From: Ochrobactrum sp. CM-21-5
GTDB taxonomy: Bacteria; Pseudomonadota; Alphaproteobacteria; Rhizobiales; Rhizobiaceae
Direction: 5' to 3'
DNA: 64,000 nt
Assembly: GCF_014253075.1 (NCBI RefSeq)
Contig: NZ_JACLZJ010000009.1
Coordinates: 45,610 to 109,609, forward strand
A program made the translations under genes and the position numbers. Shown here piece after piece: positions 1-7,115 of the stretch (positions are counted from its first letter, which is position 1; each line of letters starts with the position of its first letter). Below the pieces are notes generated by a model. That model was not told the origin of the DNA. It did not search any database and saw nothing but the letters and a program-made list of their open reading frames with translations.

Positions 1-21
1 CTGACGAGGGCGAGGAAAAGG

Positions 22-1893
22 ATGATTTGCTTGACTGATATGCCTGCGCTTGAGCGTGTGAGCGCTTATGCGCAAGCCGTCATTGATGGCAGAGAAGTTG
101 CCGGCCCTCACGTTCGTAATGCCTGCCGCCGCCATTTCGACGATCTCGAACACGGTCACGAGCGCGGCCTGTATTGGGATGACGACGCAGCCGACCGCGT
201 GTTTCGGTTCTTTGAAGGGCGTCTCAAGCTTTCTGAAGGTCAGTTTGAAGGCAAGCCATTCAAGCTGCACGCCTCACAGGCTTTCAAGCTGGGTTCTCTC
301 TTTGGCTGGAAACGTGCCGACGGTTCGCGCCGTTTTAGGCGCGCCTACATCGAGGAGGGCAAGGGTAATGGCAAGTCTCCGTTTGCTGGCGGTGTCGGTC
401 TGTACGGGCTGATCGCGGACAAGGAAGCTGGCGCGCAGATTTATGCCGCCGCTGCCAAGAAAGAACAGGCTGGGATTCTGTTTCAGGACGCCGTGAAAAT
501 GGTTCGCGCGGCTCCGGCGCTGGTCGAACGACTGAAGTTCAGCGGCGGTATCGGGCGCGAGTTCAATATCGCGCATCACAAGTCGCAATCGTTTTTTCGC
601 CCGATCTCGAAGGATTCCGGCAAGTCTGGCTCTGGTCCGCGACCGCATTTTGCGCTCTGCGACGAGGTGCACGAGCATCCCGACCGCTCGACGATGGAAA
701 TGCTTGAGCGCGGCTTTAAGTTTCGTCGTCAGCCGCTGCTGCTGATGATTACGAACTCGGGCAGCGACAGAAACAGCATTTGCTGGGAAGAACACGAGCA
801 TGCCGTCAAGGTAGCTGCTGGTACGCAAACGCCAGATGACGATTTTACCTATGTCGGCGAGGTGATCGACGACACGACATTTTCCTATGTCTGCGCGCTG
901 GACAAGGGCGACCATCCGCTCAAGGACGAAACCTGCTGGAAGAAGGCTAACCCGCTTCTGGGCGTTATCTTGACGCAGGAATATCTGGCCGGCGTTGTTG
1001 CTCAGGCAAAGCAGATGCCGGGCAAGCTGAACGGCATTCTTCGGCTGCACTTCTGCTGCTGGACCGATGCCGACAAGGCATGGATGCCGCGCGAGACCGT
1101 CGAAAGCGTAATGGACGATTTCGATCCTGAAGTCGAACACGCTGACAAACCCGTTTTCATGGGCGTCGACCTGTCCGGTAGCAAGGATATGACTGTGCTC
1201 GCGTGCGTTGTTCCTACTGGCTTCAAGGAAATGGAGCGGGAAGACGGATCTACCGTCAATCTGCCGACGTTTGATGCGTGGGTGGAGGCTTGGACGCCAG
1301 CTGATACGCTGGAAGCGCGAGAACAGGCTGACAAGGCGCCATATGCGCTTTGGGTAAAACAGGGGTGGTTGAATGCTCCGCCCGGCAAGCGAATTAGATA
1401 TGATTTCGTGGCATCGCGGGTCCAGCAACTCGATCAGGCGTTCGATATCAAGGCCATCGCCTATGACCGCTATGCCTACGACAAGTTCCGCGAGGAAGTC
1501 GAAGCGCTCGGGTTGGACATTGAACATGTCGCGCACCCACAGGGCGGCAAGGTTCGGGCTCGGCCTGAGCCTGCGAAGGTAGAGGCTGCAAAAGCCGCTG
1601 GCTTACCGCCGCCGCAAGGCTTGTGGATGCCGGGCTCGGTTCTGGCGCTCGAAGACATGATCATCGACGGTCGCATTCGCATGCGCCGCAGTCCGGTGCT
1701 TATGACCGCCCTGATGGGTGCCACCTTCGATCATGACCCGCAAGATAACCGGTGGTTCGTGAAGACGAAGGCGTCAGTGCGCATCGACGCTGCTGTCGCT
1801 TTGGCAATGGCGGTTGGTGTGGCGATGGATACACCGATCGAGCCAGCCGACATCGACGACTTCGTCAACAACATGATCACTATAATTTACTAA
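22..1893 (+). CDS. terL: Phage terminase large subunit (helper TerL), 3' end is an integration site
   Basis: ATPase-nuclease motor that packages DNA through the portal. The Walker A motif GKGNGKS is near residue 115 and Walker B is ALCDEVHE. C-terminal RNase H-fold nuclease acids appear in GVDLSGSKD and RIDAAVALA. The length of 623 aa is usual for the Terminase_1 family, and the start has a GAGGAAAAGG ribosome site. The last codons (VNNMITIIY) are supplied by the inserted element: the 16-bp core TCAACAACATGATCAC lies at 1865-1880. The displaced original ending (NNMITITW, stop) survives at 17896-17923, just before the portal gene. TerL is therefore predicted to stay functional, with four altered C-terminal codons, but is separated from portal by 16 kb. 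Confidence 0.95.
   Translation: MICLTDMPALERVSAYAQAVIDGREVAGPHVRNACRRHFDDLEHGHERGLYWDDDAADRVFRFFEGRLKLSEGQFEGKPFKLHASQAFKLGSLFGWKRADGSRRFRRAYIEEGKGNGKSPFAGGVGLYGLIADKEAGAQIYAAAAKKEQAGILFQDAVKMVRAAPALVERLKFSGGIGREFNIAHHKSQSFFRPISKDSGKSGSGPRPHFALCDEVHEHPDRSTMEMLERGFKFRRQPLLLMITNSGSDRNSICWEEHEHAVKVAAGTQTPDDDFTYVGEVIDDTTFSYVCALDKGDHPLKDETCWKKANPLLGVILTQEYLAGVVAQAKQMPGKLNGILRLHFCCWTDADKAWMPRETVESVMDDFDPEVEHADKPVFMGVDLSGSKDMTVLACVVPTGFKEMEREDGSTVNLPTFDAWVEAWTPADTLEAREQADKAPYALWVKQGWLNAPPGKRIRYDFVASRVQQLDQAFDIKAIAYDRYAYDKFREEVEALGLDIEHVAHPQGGKVRARPEPAKVEAAKAAGLPPPQGLWMPGSVLALEDMIIDGRIRMRRSPVLMTALMGATFDHDPQDNRWFVKTKASVRIDAAVALAMAVGVAMDTPIEPADIDDFVNNMITIIY
1865..1880 (+). repeat. attL core of the nested satellite
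   Basis: TCAACAACATGATCAC is identical to 17895-17910. It encodes the VNNMIT part of the TerL C-terminus in frame. The repeat continues as ATAA after one mismatched base. Insertion at the 3' end of a gene with restoration of the reading frame is typical of tyrosine-recombinase elements. Confidence 0.88.
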
Positions 1894-1921
1894 GCTTAAA
1901 ACTAGTAAGAAAATCAAATAG

Positions 1922-1943
1922 ATAGGCCCTTGGGTGGGCCTAT
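1922..1943 (+). terminator. Hairpin terminator just inside the satellite, after terL
   Basis: ATAGGCCC and GGGCCTAT form a perfect 8-bp stem with a 6-nt loop, followed by TTATAG. The hairpin lies 29 bp after the TerL stop and inside the satellite. It would stop helper late transcription before it reached satellite or portal genes. The following T-run is weak, so termination strength is uncertain. Confidence 0.55.
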
Positions 1944-2002
1944 TTATAGCTAAAAGCCGCCGCTATGTATTCATTCGTAAAATCAATGGTTTAGCGTGAA
2001 TT

Positions 2003-2043
2003 ATCGAGAATTGACGGCTTCTCGATGCGACATTGATGCGACA
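2003..2043 (+). promoter_or_regulatory. Operator-like inverted repeat and tandem GATGCGACA repeats
   Basis: ATCGAGAA (2003-2010) and TTCTCGAT (2019-2026) form an 8-bp inverted repeat around TTGACGGC, whose TTGACG could be a -35 element. GATGCGACA occurs at 2024-2032 and again at 2035-2043, an 11-bp spacing. The site precedes the HTH gene at 2057, so an operator or integrase/Xis arm site is plausible. Confidence 0.4.
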
Positions 2044-2056
2044 AGAAAGGAAGCAC

Positions 2057-2263
2057 ATGGAACAGGAAAAAGAAGGGGCCGACCTGCTCTATGGCGTCCC
2101 TGCAATTGCAACGTTCCTCCGTATGAGTGAGCCCGCAGTTTATCATTTATCCCGTCGTGCTGATTGGCCCGGATTCAAGATCGGCGGCAAGGTCTGCGCT
2201 CGCCGCTCAGCAATTGACCAGTGGATTTCCGACATGGAAGCAAAGGCGAGGTCAACACAATGA
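2057..2263 (+). CDS. Small helix-turn-helix (AlpA/excisionase-like) protein
   Basis: A 68-aa protein with a MerR/HTH_17-type fold typical of AlpA regulators and excisionases. The body reads ADLLYGVPAIATFLRM, then a recognition helix, and then FKIGGKVCARRSAIDQWI. The start at 2057 is preferred over upstream TTG 2033 because GAAAGGA lies about 6 nt before it. It is clearly paralogous to the protein at 16475, which shares the ADLLYG start, the (I/V)C.RKS/RRS step and the DxWL/I ending. One probably acts as Xis and the other as regulator of the left operon; which is which cannot be told. Its stop overlaps the next start (ATGA). Confidence 0.75.
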   Translation: MEQEKEGADLLYGVPAIATFLRMSEPAVYHLSRRADWPGFKIGGKVCARRSAIDQWISDMEAKARSTQ

Positions 2264-2355
2264 GCGTGGCGTTTCTGCTCGGCTACATGCTGATCTTCGG
2301 CGGTGCCATTGTTGGGCCGCGTCTGATGACGCAGGCAGGAAGCGCCGGGAAGTGA
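2260..2355 (+). CDS. 31-residue single-pass membrane peptide
   Basis: The start codon overlaps the stop of the HTH gene (ATGA) and the gene ends 1 nt before the replication gene start, indicating translational coupling. The peptide MSVAFLLGYMLIFGGAIVG is a hydrophobic helix followed by a short basic tail. Function is unknown. A similar short hydrophobic ORF sits next to the second HTH gene (16360-16464). Confidence 0.45.
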   Translation: MSVAFLLGYMLIFGGAIVGPRLMTQAGSAGK

Positions 2356-2356
2356 A

Positions 2357-3547
2357 ATGAAGCGCAAGCACGACATACCGGCATGGCGGCAGCAACAATT
2401 GGTCAGGCTGGCCTTACGCCATTCTGAGACAACTAAGGCTGACTGCGCCGTCCTTGCGGAGATCGTGCAGCGATACCATGGCGAGTACGGCAACGGCTGG
2501 GCCAGCTTCGATATGCTCATTGAAGAGACTGGCCTGCATAAGACCACAATCATCAAGGCAAAACGCAAGCTTGAACGGCTCGGCTTTGTTTCCGTCCTGT
2601 CACCGGGACGCAGGGGCCGCTCAACGGTCTACTTGCCGAATTTTGATTTAGTTCCCGAAAAAGGTAGTGCACAGACTACCGAAACAAAGGGTAGCGTAGA
2701 CGCTACCGTAATTGATGGTTTGGGTAGTCAGGACGCTACCGAATATGGCGCTTTAGGTAGCGTGGACGCTACCACCTCCTACTTACAGTTACCGGTTTAC
2801 AAAACCGGTATACTGGAAAGTAATATTGACCCTGCTGCGCCGCCCATGGCTGGCCTTACGGCCGCCAGTGCAGGCGCGCATGGGGAAGGGAAATTCGACC
2901 AGCTATATAAAGCGTATGGCCACAGGCGGGGCAGGGCGGATGCTCGCAAGGCATATGAAGCCCTTGCACTGACCGACGAGGCACATGCCGACATATTGGC
3001 CGCCGCTGAGGCATGGCGTCAGGCATGGGCGAGGCAGGGTAATCCTGATGCGCCACGCTTCACGCTCGCGAAGTGGCTGGAGCGCGAATGCTACCACGAA
3101 GACCCGCCGACCGGCTTTAAGTCCAAAGAGCCGAAGAAACCGAAATCGGAAAGTTTGCCTACCCGGAATGCGGCGACGGTAAGCCAGTCCGAAACGCCAG
3201 CGCCTGGTGAAGAATATGGCGCTATCGATGTTTGCGCGTTCACTCCTACCGGCACCTTCGAGGCCGAGATAATCGGCAGCGATGTCATTGCTACCGGGAA
3301 CGAAGTCGTGTTGCGGCTGAATCTTCAACTGTCTGACGGGAAAGGAACACCTCTCGGTGAGACAGCCCATGAATTTTTCGTGCAGGCGAATGAGAAATCC
3401 AAACAAGATCGCGGGCAGGCATTCCTTACACAAGTCGCAGAGGCAGTCGGCTTGAGGGCTCTTGAAGATTCGAGCGATTTTCACGGCAAGCGGTGCCGGG
3501 TCACGATCAATAACCGGCGAGAAATCACCTACCACAACACGAGGTAA
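2357..3547 (+). CDS. Phage-type replication initiator with embedded iterons
   Basis: 396 aa. Residues 1-100 form a winged helix-turn-helix (SFDMLIEETGLHKTTIIKAK) of the kind seen in phage replication initiators. The middle is low-complexity (GS.DAT repeats) because the DNA there is a set of 18-bp palindromes (2663-2773). Then comes a domain around FDQLYKAYGHRRGRADARK that is common in phage replication proteins. The C-terminal 100 residues resemble single-strand-binding/DUF669-like phage proteins. The architecture parallels lambda O, whose gene also contains its origin. It is the only replication protein in the satellite and probably starts its own replication after excision. Confidence 0.7.
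   Translation: MKRKHDIPAWRQQQLVRLALRHSETTKADCAVLAEIVQRYHGEYGNGWASFDMLIEETGLHKTTIIKAKRKLERLGFVSVLSPGRRGRSTVYLPNFDLVPEKGSAQTTETKGSVDATVIDGLGSQDATEYGALGSVDATTSYLQLPVYKTGILESNIDPAAPPMAGLTAASAGAHGEGKFDQLYKAYGHRRGRADARKAYEALALTDEAHADILAAAEAWRQAWARQGNPDAPRFTLAKWLERECYHEDPPTGFKSKEPKKPKSESLPTRNAATVSQSETPAPGEEYGAIDVCAFTPTGTFEAEIIGSDVIATGNEVVLRLNLQLSDGKGTPLGETAHEFFVQANEKSKQDRGQAFLTQVAEAVGLRALEDSSDFHGKRCRVTINNRREITYHNTR
2663..2809 (+). other. Candidate replication origin: four 18-bp iterons plus a palindrome
   Basis: Four 18-bp interrupted palindromes, GGTAG(C/T)-N6-(G/A)CTACC, lie at 2663-2680, 2690-2707, 2723-2740 and 2756-2773. Spacings are 27, 33 and 33 bp, all multiples of three, inside the coding sequence. 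They are followed at 2791-2809 by ACCGGTTT-ACA-AAACCGGT and then an AT-richer stretch. The number, size and intragenic position match the lambda ori iterons in gene O. This strongly suggests the origin is recognised by the protein it lies in. Confidence 0.75.
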
Positions 3548-3549
3548 AT

Positions 3550-3801
3550 ATGGCGAATGACTTTTATGACGATGCAGTAGACGAACCAGAAGCCGCGGCA
3601 CCGGTCCAGCATTTCACCTGCATGATCCAGATCGAGCCGTTTGACGCTGAAACCGAAGACGATGAAAAGCTGCGCGTTGTCGGCATTGTGCAAGGCACAG
3701 ACGATGAAACTTTTGATTTCATCGCGATCAAAACCCTCGAAAATGGCGAGATGTACCCGACCCGTGAAGCCACGGTTTGGTCTGTTTCCCAAAAATCCTA
3801 A
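3550..3801 (+). CDS. Acidic 83-aa phage protein, unknown function
   Basis: It begins 2 nt after the replication gene stop and is in the same operon. The product is strongly acidic (N-terminus MANDFYDDAVDEPEAAAP), without membrane segments or known motifs. Phage genes in this position often encode small regulators or DNA-mimic proteins, but nothing here decides that. The clear end is followed by a strong hairpin and a tRNA gene. Confidence 0.6.
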   Translation: MANDFYDDAVDEPEAAAPVQHFTCMIQIEPFDAETEDDEKLRVVGIVQGTDDETFDFIAIKTLENGEMYPTREATVWSVSQKS

Positions 3802-3857
3802 TCACAGATCGTCGTAGCGCCTGCTGTGGTGGCGGGCACCTATTTGCTGCGACAGAT

Positions 3858-3896
3858 CCCCCGCCCGGTCTCTCCTCCTCGTGTGCCGGGCGGGGG
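3858..3896 (+). terminator. Strong GC hairpin between replication operon and tRNA
   Basis: CCCCCGCCCGG (3858-3868) and CCGGGCGGGGG (3886-3896) form a perfect 11-bp stem with a 17-nt loop. It probably terminates the replication operon or marks the 5' side of the tRNA transcript. There is no clear T-run. Confidence 0.5.
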
Positions 3897-3903
3897 CGGT
3901 TTC

Positions 3904-3977
3904 TCGGCCTTCGCCTAACGGTAGGGCAGCGCACTTTGAATGCGCCGGTACTGGTTCGATCCCAGTAGGCCGATCCA
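3904..3977 (+). tRNA. tRNA-Gln (anticodon TTG), satellite-borne
   Basis: All arms fold. The acceptor pairs TCGGCCT with AGGCCGA. The D arm contains GCCTAACGGTAGGGC. The anticodon stem GCGCA/TGCGC carries loop CTTTGAA with anticodon TTG at 3936-3938. The T arm pairs ACTGG with CCAGT around TTCGATC. Discriminator T is followed by encoded CCA. It reads CAA codons, which are less used in GC-rich hosts. It is not at the attachment site, so it is cargo and not an integration target. Confidence 0.9.
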
Positions 3978-4004
3978 TTTTTTCAAATACGGAGGCTATC
4001 GCCC

Positions 4005-4154
4005 ATGACGGAATCCGATCATGCCGAAAACAGCGAATCCGCATTCGACGGCGCTCATCGTGGTCGGCGCATAAGTTGGGCCGAGTTATACCGGCAACGC
4101 CCGGACTTGAAGTCAAATTCTGAAAATCGAAAAGCCGCCGACGAGGCAGCTTAA
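4005..4154 (+). CDS. 49-residue charged small protein
   Basis: ATG at 4005 follows a GGAGG ribosome site at 3991-3995. The product begins MTESDHAENSESAFDGAH, has a basic middle (RGRRISWAELYRQRPD) and is hydrophilic throughout. It lies just after the tRNA. No family is recognised. A good ribosome site and clean stop make it a probable real gene. Confidence 0.5.
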   Translation: MTESDHAENSESAFDGAHRGRRISWAELYRQRPDLKSNSENRKAADEAA

Positions 4155-4221
4155 CGACCAAAAGCGCACCGCGCTTATTTCACCCACCAATTCCCAATTC
4201 TGCAAAATAGGAGGCGTCCCG

Positions 4222-4737
4222 ATGCGCAAATCGGCCGTCATTGAAATCCTTGCGCGCCGGCTCCGCATAGCGCCCGGACGCATTCAAGCAATCGCGGATC
4301 GCTTGGCCTCCGCTGGCCTGATTTCGAACGCCGAGGGCAGTAGGCGATATCCTCCTGACCTGTCCGAACCTGAAATCGTCACGCTGGTTATCGCGGTCAT
4401 CGCCGATAGTGGCCTTGGCAACGTGAAAGCGACAGTTGACACGTTCTCGTCCTTGGCCAGCGAAGGGATTGCCTTCGGACACGTTCTTCAACGTGTGCTG
4501 TTCGGCCGCCCGGTGGATATCGCACACGTCATCGTCCGTCATGACCCGGCAGGAGTGTCGGCGGTGATCGACGGCAATCATGCCGTCTATGGCGCTGAAG
4601 CACCTGAAAAAGCCGCAACGACGGCGCGCATCATTCCGGGCGATGCACTGATTGCCATCGCCGCAGAACTGCAAGGCCAGCACCCCCAGCAGGCGGATGC
4701 CTTGGTCGAACTTATCAAAATTCGGAGATCGCTATGA
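4222..4737 (+). CDS. Unknown 171-aa protein with N-terminal HTH-like segment
   Basis: GGAGG precedes the start. Residues 1-50 (KSAVIEILARRLRIAPGRIQAIADRLASAGLI) look like a winged-helix DNA-binding segment. The middle contains a hydrophobic helix around IVTLVIAVIADSGLG. Its stop overlaps the next start (ATGA). It and the next gene directly precede the capsid gene, where HK97 phages usually encode portal and protease, but it resembles neither. A packaging or regulatory role is possible; unproven. Confidence 0.6.
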   Translation: MRKSAVIEILARRLRIAPGRIQAIADRLASAGLISNAEGSRRYPPDLSEPEIVTLVIAVIADSGLGNVKATVDTFSSLASEGIAFGHVLQRVLFGRPVDIAHVIVRHDPAGVSAVIDGNHAVYGAEAPEKAATTARIIPGDALIAIAAELQGQHPQQADALVELIKIRRSL

Positions 4738-5024
4738 GCAAGGTTGAAGCGCTGCTCGACCGTTTGGCGGAAGCCACCGCCGAGTCCGACGACTACGCCG
4801 AACTGCCGCCCGAACTCGCTAAAGAGGCAAGGCTGCATGTCTGGGATGCGCATTACGCCAATTCAGACGAACGCGCCCGCTTGGACGCGAAACTGGCCGC
4901 TTCATCGCCTGAATTTCAGGCTGCTGTCGCGGTCACCGAAACGGCGCTGGCCGAAGAGCTTGCCGCCAATAATGAGCGACGCGCCCGCGTTCGCAGAGAA
5001 AACCCATCTTATTTCAAGGACTAA
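4734..5024 (+). CDS. Unknown 96-aa charged helical protein preceding capsid gene
   Basis: Translationally coupled to the previous gene (4-nt overlap) and 2 nt before the capsid start. The product is Ala/Glu-rich and mostly helical (LAEATAESDDYAELPPELAK and RLDAKLAASSPEF). Its size, charge and position would suit a separate scaffold-like or capsid-associated protein. No family match is claimed. This matters because the adjacent capsid protein has an unusually short internal scaffold. Confidence 0.6.
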   Translation: MSKVEALLDRLAEATAESDDYAELPPELAKEARLHVWDAHYANSDERARLDAKLAASSPEFQAAVAVTETALAEELAANNERRARVRRENPSYFKD

Positions 5025-5026
5025 CT

Positions 5027-6118
5027 ATGACAAATCTCGCAACTATGATTTCCGATCTGGGCAATGAATTCAAAGCCAGCACCGGCGACCTTTCCTCCCG
5101 CATCAGCGAGCTCGAAAAGCGTGCGGCTCGCGAGCCTTCCGGTGATATGCTCTATGCAAATGGCGAAACTATCGCCGACAAGATGGTAGAATCCGCAGCC
5201 TTCAAGTCGCTGGAGGGTGGTCGCGTCCGTGGCCGTGCGCACGTCGAAATGGCGGCCATCACTTCCGGCAACACTACCGTTGGCACTGGTCGCTCCGCAG
5301 CTACTTCGCTGGTGGGTGCTGATCGCCGCCCTGGCATTGTTACACCTGCCGAGCGCGTCCTGACCGTCCGTGACCTTATCGCTCCGGGCGAAACCAGCGC
5401 GGGCTCAATCGAATACGTGAAGGAAACGGGCTTTACCAATAATGCCGCTCCCGTCGCTGAAACGACGCAGAAGCCTTACTCCGATCTGACATTCGATCTG
5501 GTGACGGCACCGGTCCGCACGATTGCGCACCTTTTCAAACTGTCAAAGCAGATCATGGACGATGCGCCCGGTCTCGTCAGTTATGTGAACGTGCGCGGTA
5601 CGTCGGGCCTGAAGCTCAAGGAAGAGAACCAGCTTCTCTTCGGCGACGGTACAGGTCAGAACCTTTTGGGCCTGATTCCACAGGCAACCGTATTCGATGA
5701 CGCGCTACGCTCCACGGGCGACACCCGCGTTGACACTCTGCGCCGTGCTATCCAGCAGGTACGCCGTGCCGAATACCGCGCATCCGGCATCATCATGAAC
5801 CCGGACGACCTCGCCGACCTTGAACTGACCAAGGACGCCGGCGGCAACTACATTATTGTCGATCCCGTTGAAGGCGGTCAGGGCCGAGTGTGGCGTCTGC
5901 CTATCGTGGACACCACTGCAATGCCAGCGGGTCAGTTCCTCGTTGGTGCGCTCGATACGGCTGCCCAACTTTTCGACCGTCAACAGGTGATCTTCGAAAT
6001 CTCGACTGAGAACGCCGACGATTTCGAAAAGAATATGGCGACTGCTCGTATCGAAGAGCGCCTGGCTCTTGCCGTGTATCGTCCGGAAAGCATCGTTACC
6101 GGCCAGTTCGAAGCCTAA
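5027..6118 (+). CDS. HK97-fold major capsid protein of the satellite (short delta domain)
   Basis: 363 aa, homologous throughout to the helper capsid at 20312. Shared segments include ITSGNTTVG, RDLIAPG, VKETGFTN, DGTGQNL, LTKD.GGNYI and EERLALAVYRPE. HK97-type capsid proteins carry an N-terminal delta domain that works as scaffold and is cut off by the prohead protease. Before the shared ELEKRAARE, this protein has 27 residues and the helper protein 62, so nearly the whole length difference is in the scaffold. No protease is encoded nearby, so maturation would need the helper S49 enzyme. A smaller shell fitted to a 16-kb genome is the natural inference. Confidence 0.92.
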   Translation: MTNLATMISDLGNEFKASTGDLSSRISELEKRAAREPSGDMLYANGETIADKMVESAAFKSLEGGRVRGRAHVEMAAITSGNTTVGTGRSAATSLVGADRRPGIVTPAERVLTVRDLIAPGETSAGSIEYVKETGFTNNAAPVAETTQKPYSDLTFDLVTAPVRTIAHLFKLSKQIMDDAPGLVSYVNVRGTSGLKLKEENQLLFGDGTGQNLLGLIPQATVFDDALRSTGDTRVDTLRRAIQQVRRAEYRASGIIMNPDDLADLELTKDAGGNYIIVDPVEGGQGRVWRLPIVDTTAMPAGQFLVGALDTAAQLFDRQQVIFEISTENADDFEKNMATARIEERLALAVYRPESIVTGQFEA

Positions 6119-6211
6119 TCACGTTCAGGCGCCGTGAATGTCCGGCTGGCCCTGTCGGCAAGTTATGGAGCGCGGCGCCGTCCTCCTGAGAGCGCTTCAC
6201 AACATGGGCAC

Positions 6212-6264
6212 GCCGCTGGCTGGAGTCCCCCGCTTTCGAGCGCGCAGCCAGCGGCTCTTCCTTT
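6212..6264 (+). terminator. Terminator after satellite capsid gene
   Basis: GCCGCTGGCTG (6212-6222) pairs with CAGCCAGCGGC (6245-6255), an 11-bp stem, followed by the pyrimidine run TCTTCCTTTTC. It separates the capsid gene from the cold-shock/packaging genes. Confidence 0.65.
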
Positions 6265-6282
6265 TCAAGAATGGAGATATCA

Positions 6283-6492
6283 ATGCCTGTAGGCAGACTA
6301 AAAGCATGGCGTAACGGCTATGGCTTTCTCACAACGGACAACGGTTCGGACATGTTCGTCCATATCACCGCATTCCAATTCGCGGGCGAAGAGCCAGAAG
6401 TGGGTGCCTTTTACTCGTACAAGGCCGGGATGTTTAAGGACAAGATTATCGCGACCCATCTGAAGCGTGTGGATGATCATGGCGACGGGTAA
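6283..6492 (+). CDS. Cold-shock-domain-like protein 1
   Basis: 69 aa from ATG 6283 (GGAG at 6273-6276; the upstream in-frame ATG 6271 lacks a site). GRLKAWRNGYGFLTTDNG followed by DMFVHITAF aligns with the CspA fold: RNP1-like K/N-G-Y-G-F and RNP2-like VFVH. It is shorter and more divergent than host CspA proteins. Probably binds single-stranded nucleic acid, acting as RNA chaperone or antiterminator. Overlaps the next, similar gene by 14 nt. Confidence 0.7.
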   Translation: MPVGRLKAWRNGYGFLTTDNGSDMFVHITAFQFAGEEPEVGAFYSYKAGMFKDKIIATHLKRVDDHGDG

Positions 6493-6709
6493 GGTCCTCT
6501 TTTTCCACAATGGCTACGGCTTCATCGCTGCCGAGCCTTGCAACGTTTTCTTCCATCGCGCTGCCGTCGATGGCGATGTGCCAAAGGCTGGCGATATGGT
6601 CCGCTACGATGCCATGCCAAGTGGCAGGAGTAGCCCTAAGGCGAACAGCGTTCGCGTCATCGACCAGGACGTCTTGGCCGAAGCTGAGCGGGTGTTTGGG
6701 TCGCAATGA
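6479..6709 (+). CDS. Cold-shock-domain-like protein 2
   Basis: 76 aa from ATG 6479. TGKVLFFHNGYGFIAAEP and NVFFHRAAV repeat the GYGF and (V/F)FxH elements of the preceding gene, so the two are tandem divergent paralogues. DGDVPKAGDMVRYDA fits the rest of the beta-barrel. Its stop overlaps the HNH gene start (ATGA). The reason for a tandem pair beside packaging genes is unclear; roles in transcript control or packaging are guesses. Confidence 0.65.
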   Translation: MATGKVLFFHNGYGFIAAEPCNVFFHRAAVDGDVPKAGDMVRYDAMPSGRSSPKANSVRVIDQDVLAEAERVFGSQ

Positions 6710-7002
6710 GTAGAGGTGAAAGCGCAGCTTGGCAGCACCTTTATAAGCGGTCGAGATGGATCAAGATGCGTGAGCGACATCTGATGCAGTCGCCCTTGTG
6801 CGTTTATTGCCTTGAGGTTGGCAACGTGGAGCCTGCCACGATTTGTGATCATCGCACCCCGCATAGAGGGAGCGAGGATCTCTTCTGGGACGCTGACAAT
6901 CTCATGTCCCTTTGCAAGCCCTGTCATGATCGGATCAAGCAGCGCGAAGAACGCGGAGAGAAGGTCATTCGATTTGGCGCGGACGGATACCCCATCGAGT
7001 GA
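6706..7002 (+). CDS. HNH endonuclease, packaging-associated
   Basis: 98 aa with a zinc-bound HNH fold: CVYC, then ICDHRTPH, then NLMSLCKPCHDRIK. Small HNH proteins encoded next to terminase genes are known to work with terminase at cos cleavage in HK97-like phages. This one lies 113 bp before TerS, which fits that role better than homing. It is coupled to the cold-shock-like gene by a 4-nt overlap. Confidence 0.9.
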   Translation: MSRGESAAWQHLYKRSRWIKMRERHLMQSPLCVYCLEVGNVEPATICDHRTPHRGSEDLFWDADNLMSLCKPCHDRIKQREERGEKVIRFGADGYPIE

Positions 7003-7038
7003 CCACCCACCCATAAGGGGGGCAATCGAAGTCTGGAA

Positions 7039-7059
7039 GCCGCTCGCTCTAGGAGCGGC
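7039..7059 (+). repeat. Inverted repeat between HNH and TerS (possible cos/pac region)
   Basis: GCCGCTC and GAGCGGC form a 7-bp stem around GCTCTAG in the 113-bp gap between HNH and TerS. A G-run (about 7014-7022) lies upstream. Cos sites of related phages often lie here, but no overhang can be read from sequence alone. It might also be a terminator of the HNH operon. Confidence 0.3.
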
Positions 7060-7115
7060 CCGGACCCACAACGCATACACGTGCTGCCCCGGTTCAAATA
7101 AAAATTGGAGGCTCA

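Noticed and set aside
274..1536. Long minus-strand open frame (420 codons) opposite terL
   Set aside because: Antisense shadow of a clear terminase with no ribosome site or family features. The same applies to long antisense frames at 19243-20931, 20321-21598, 31930-32775, 54630-55517 and 56020-57108.
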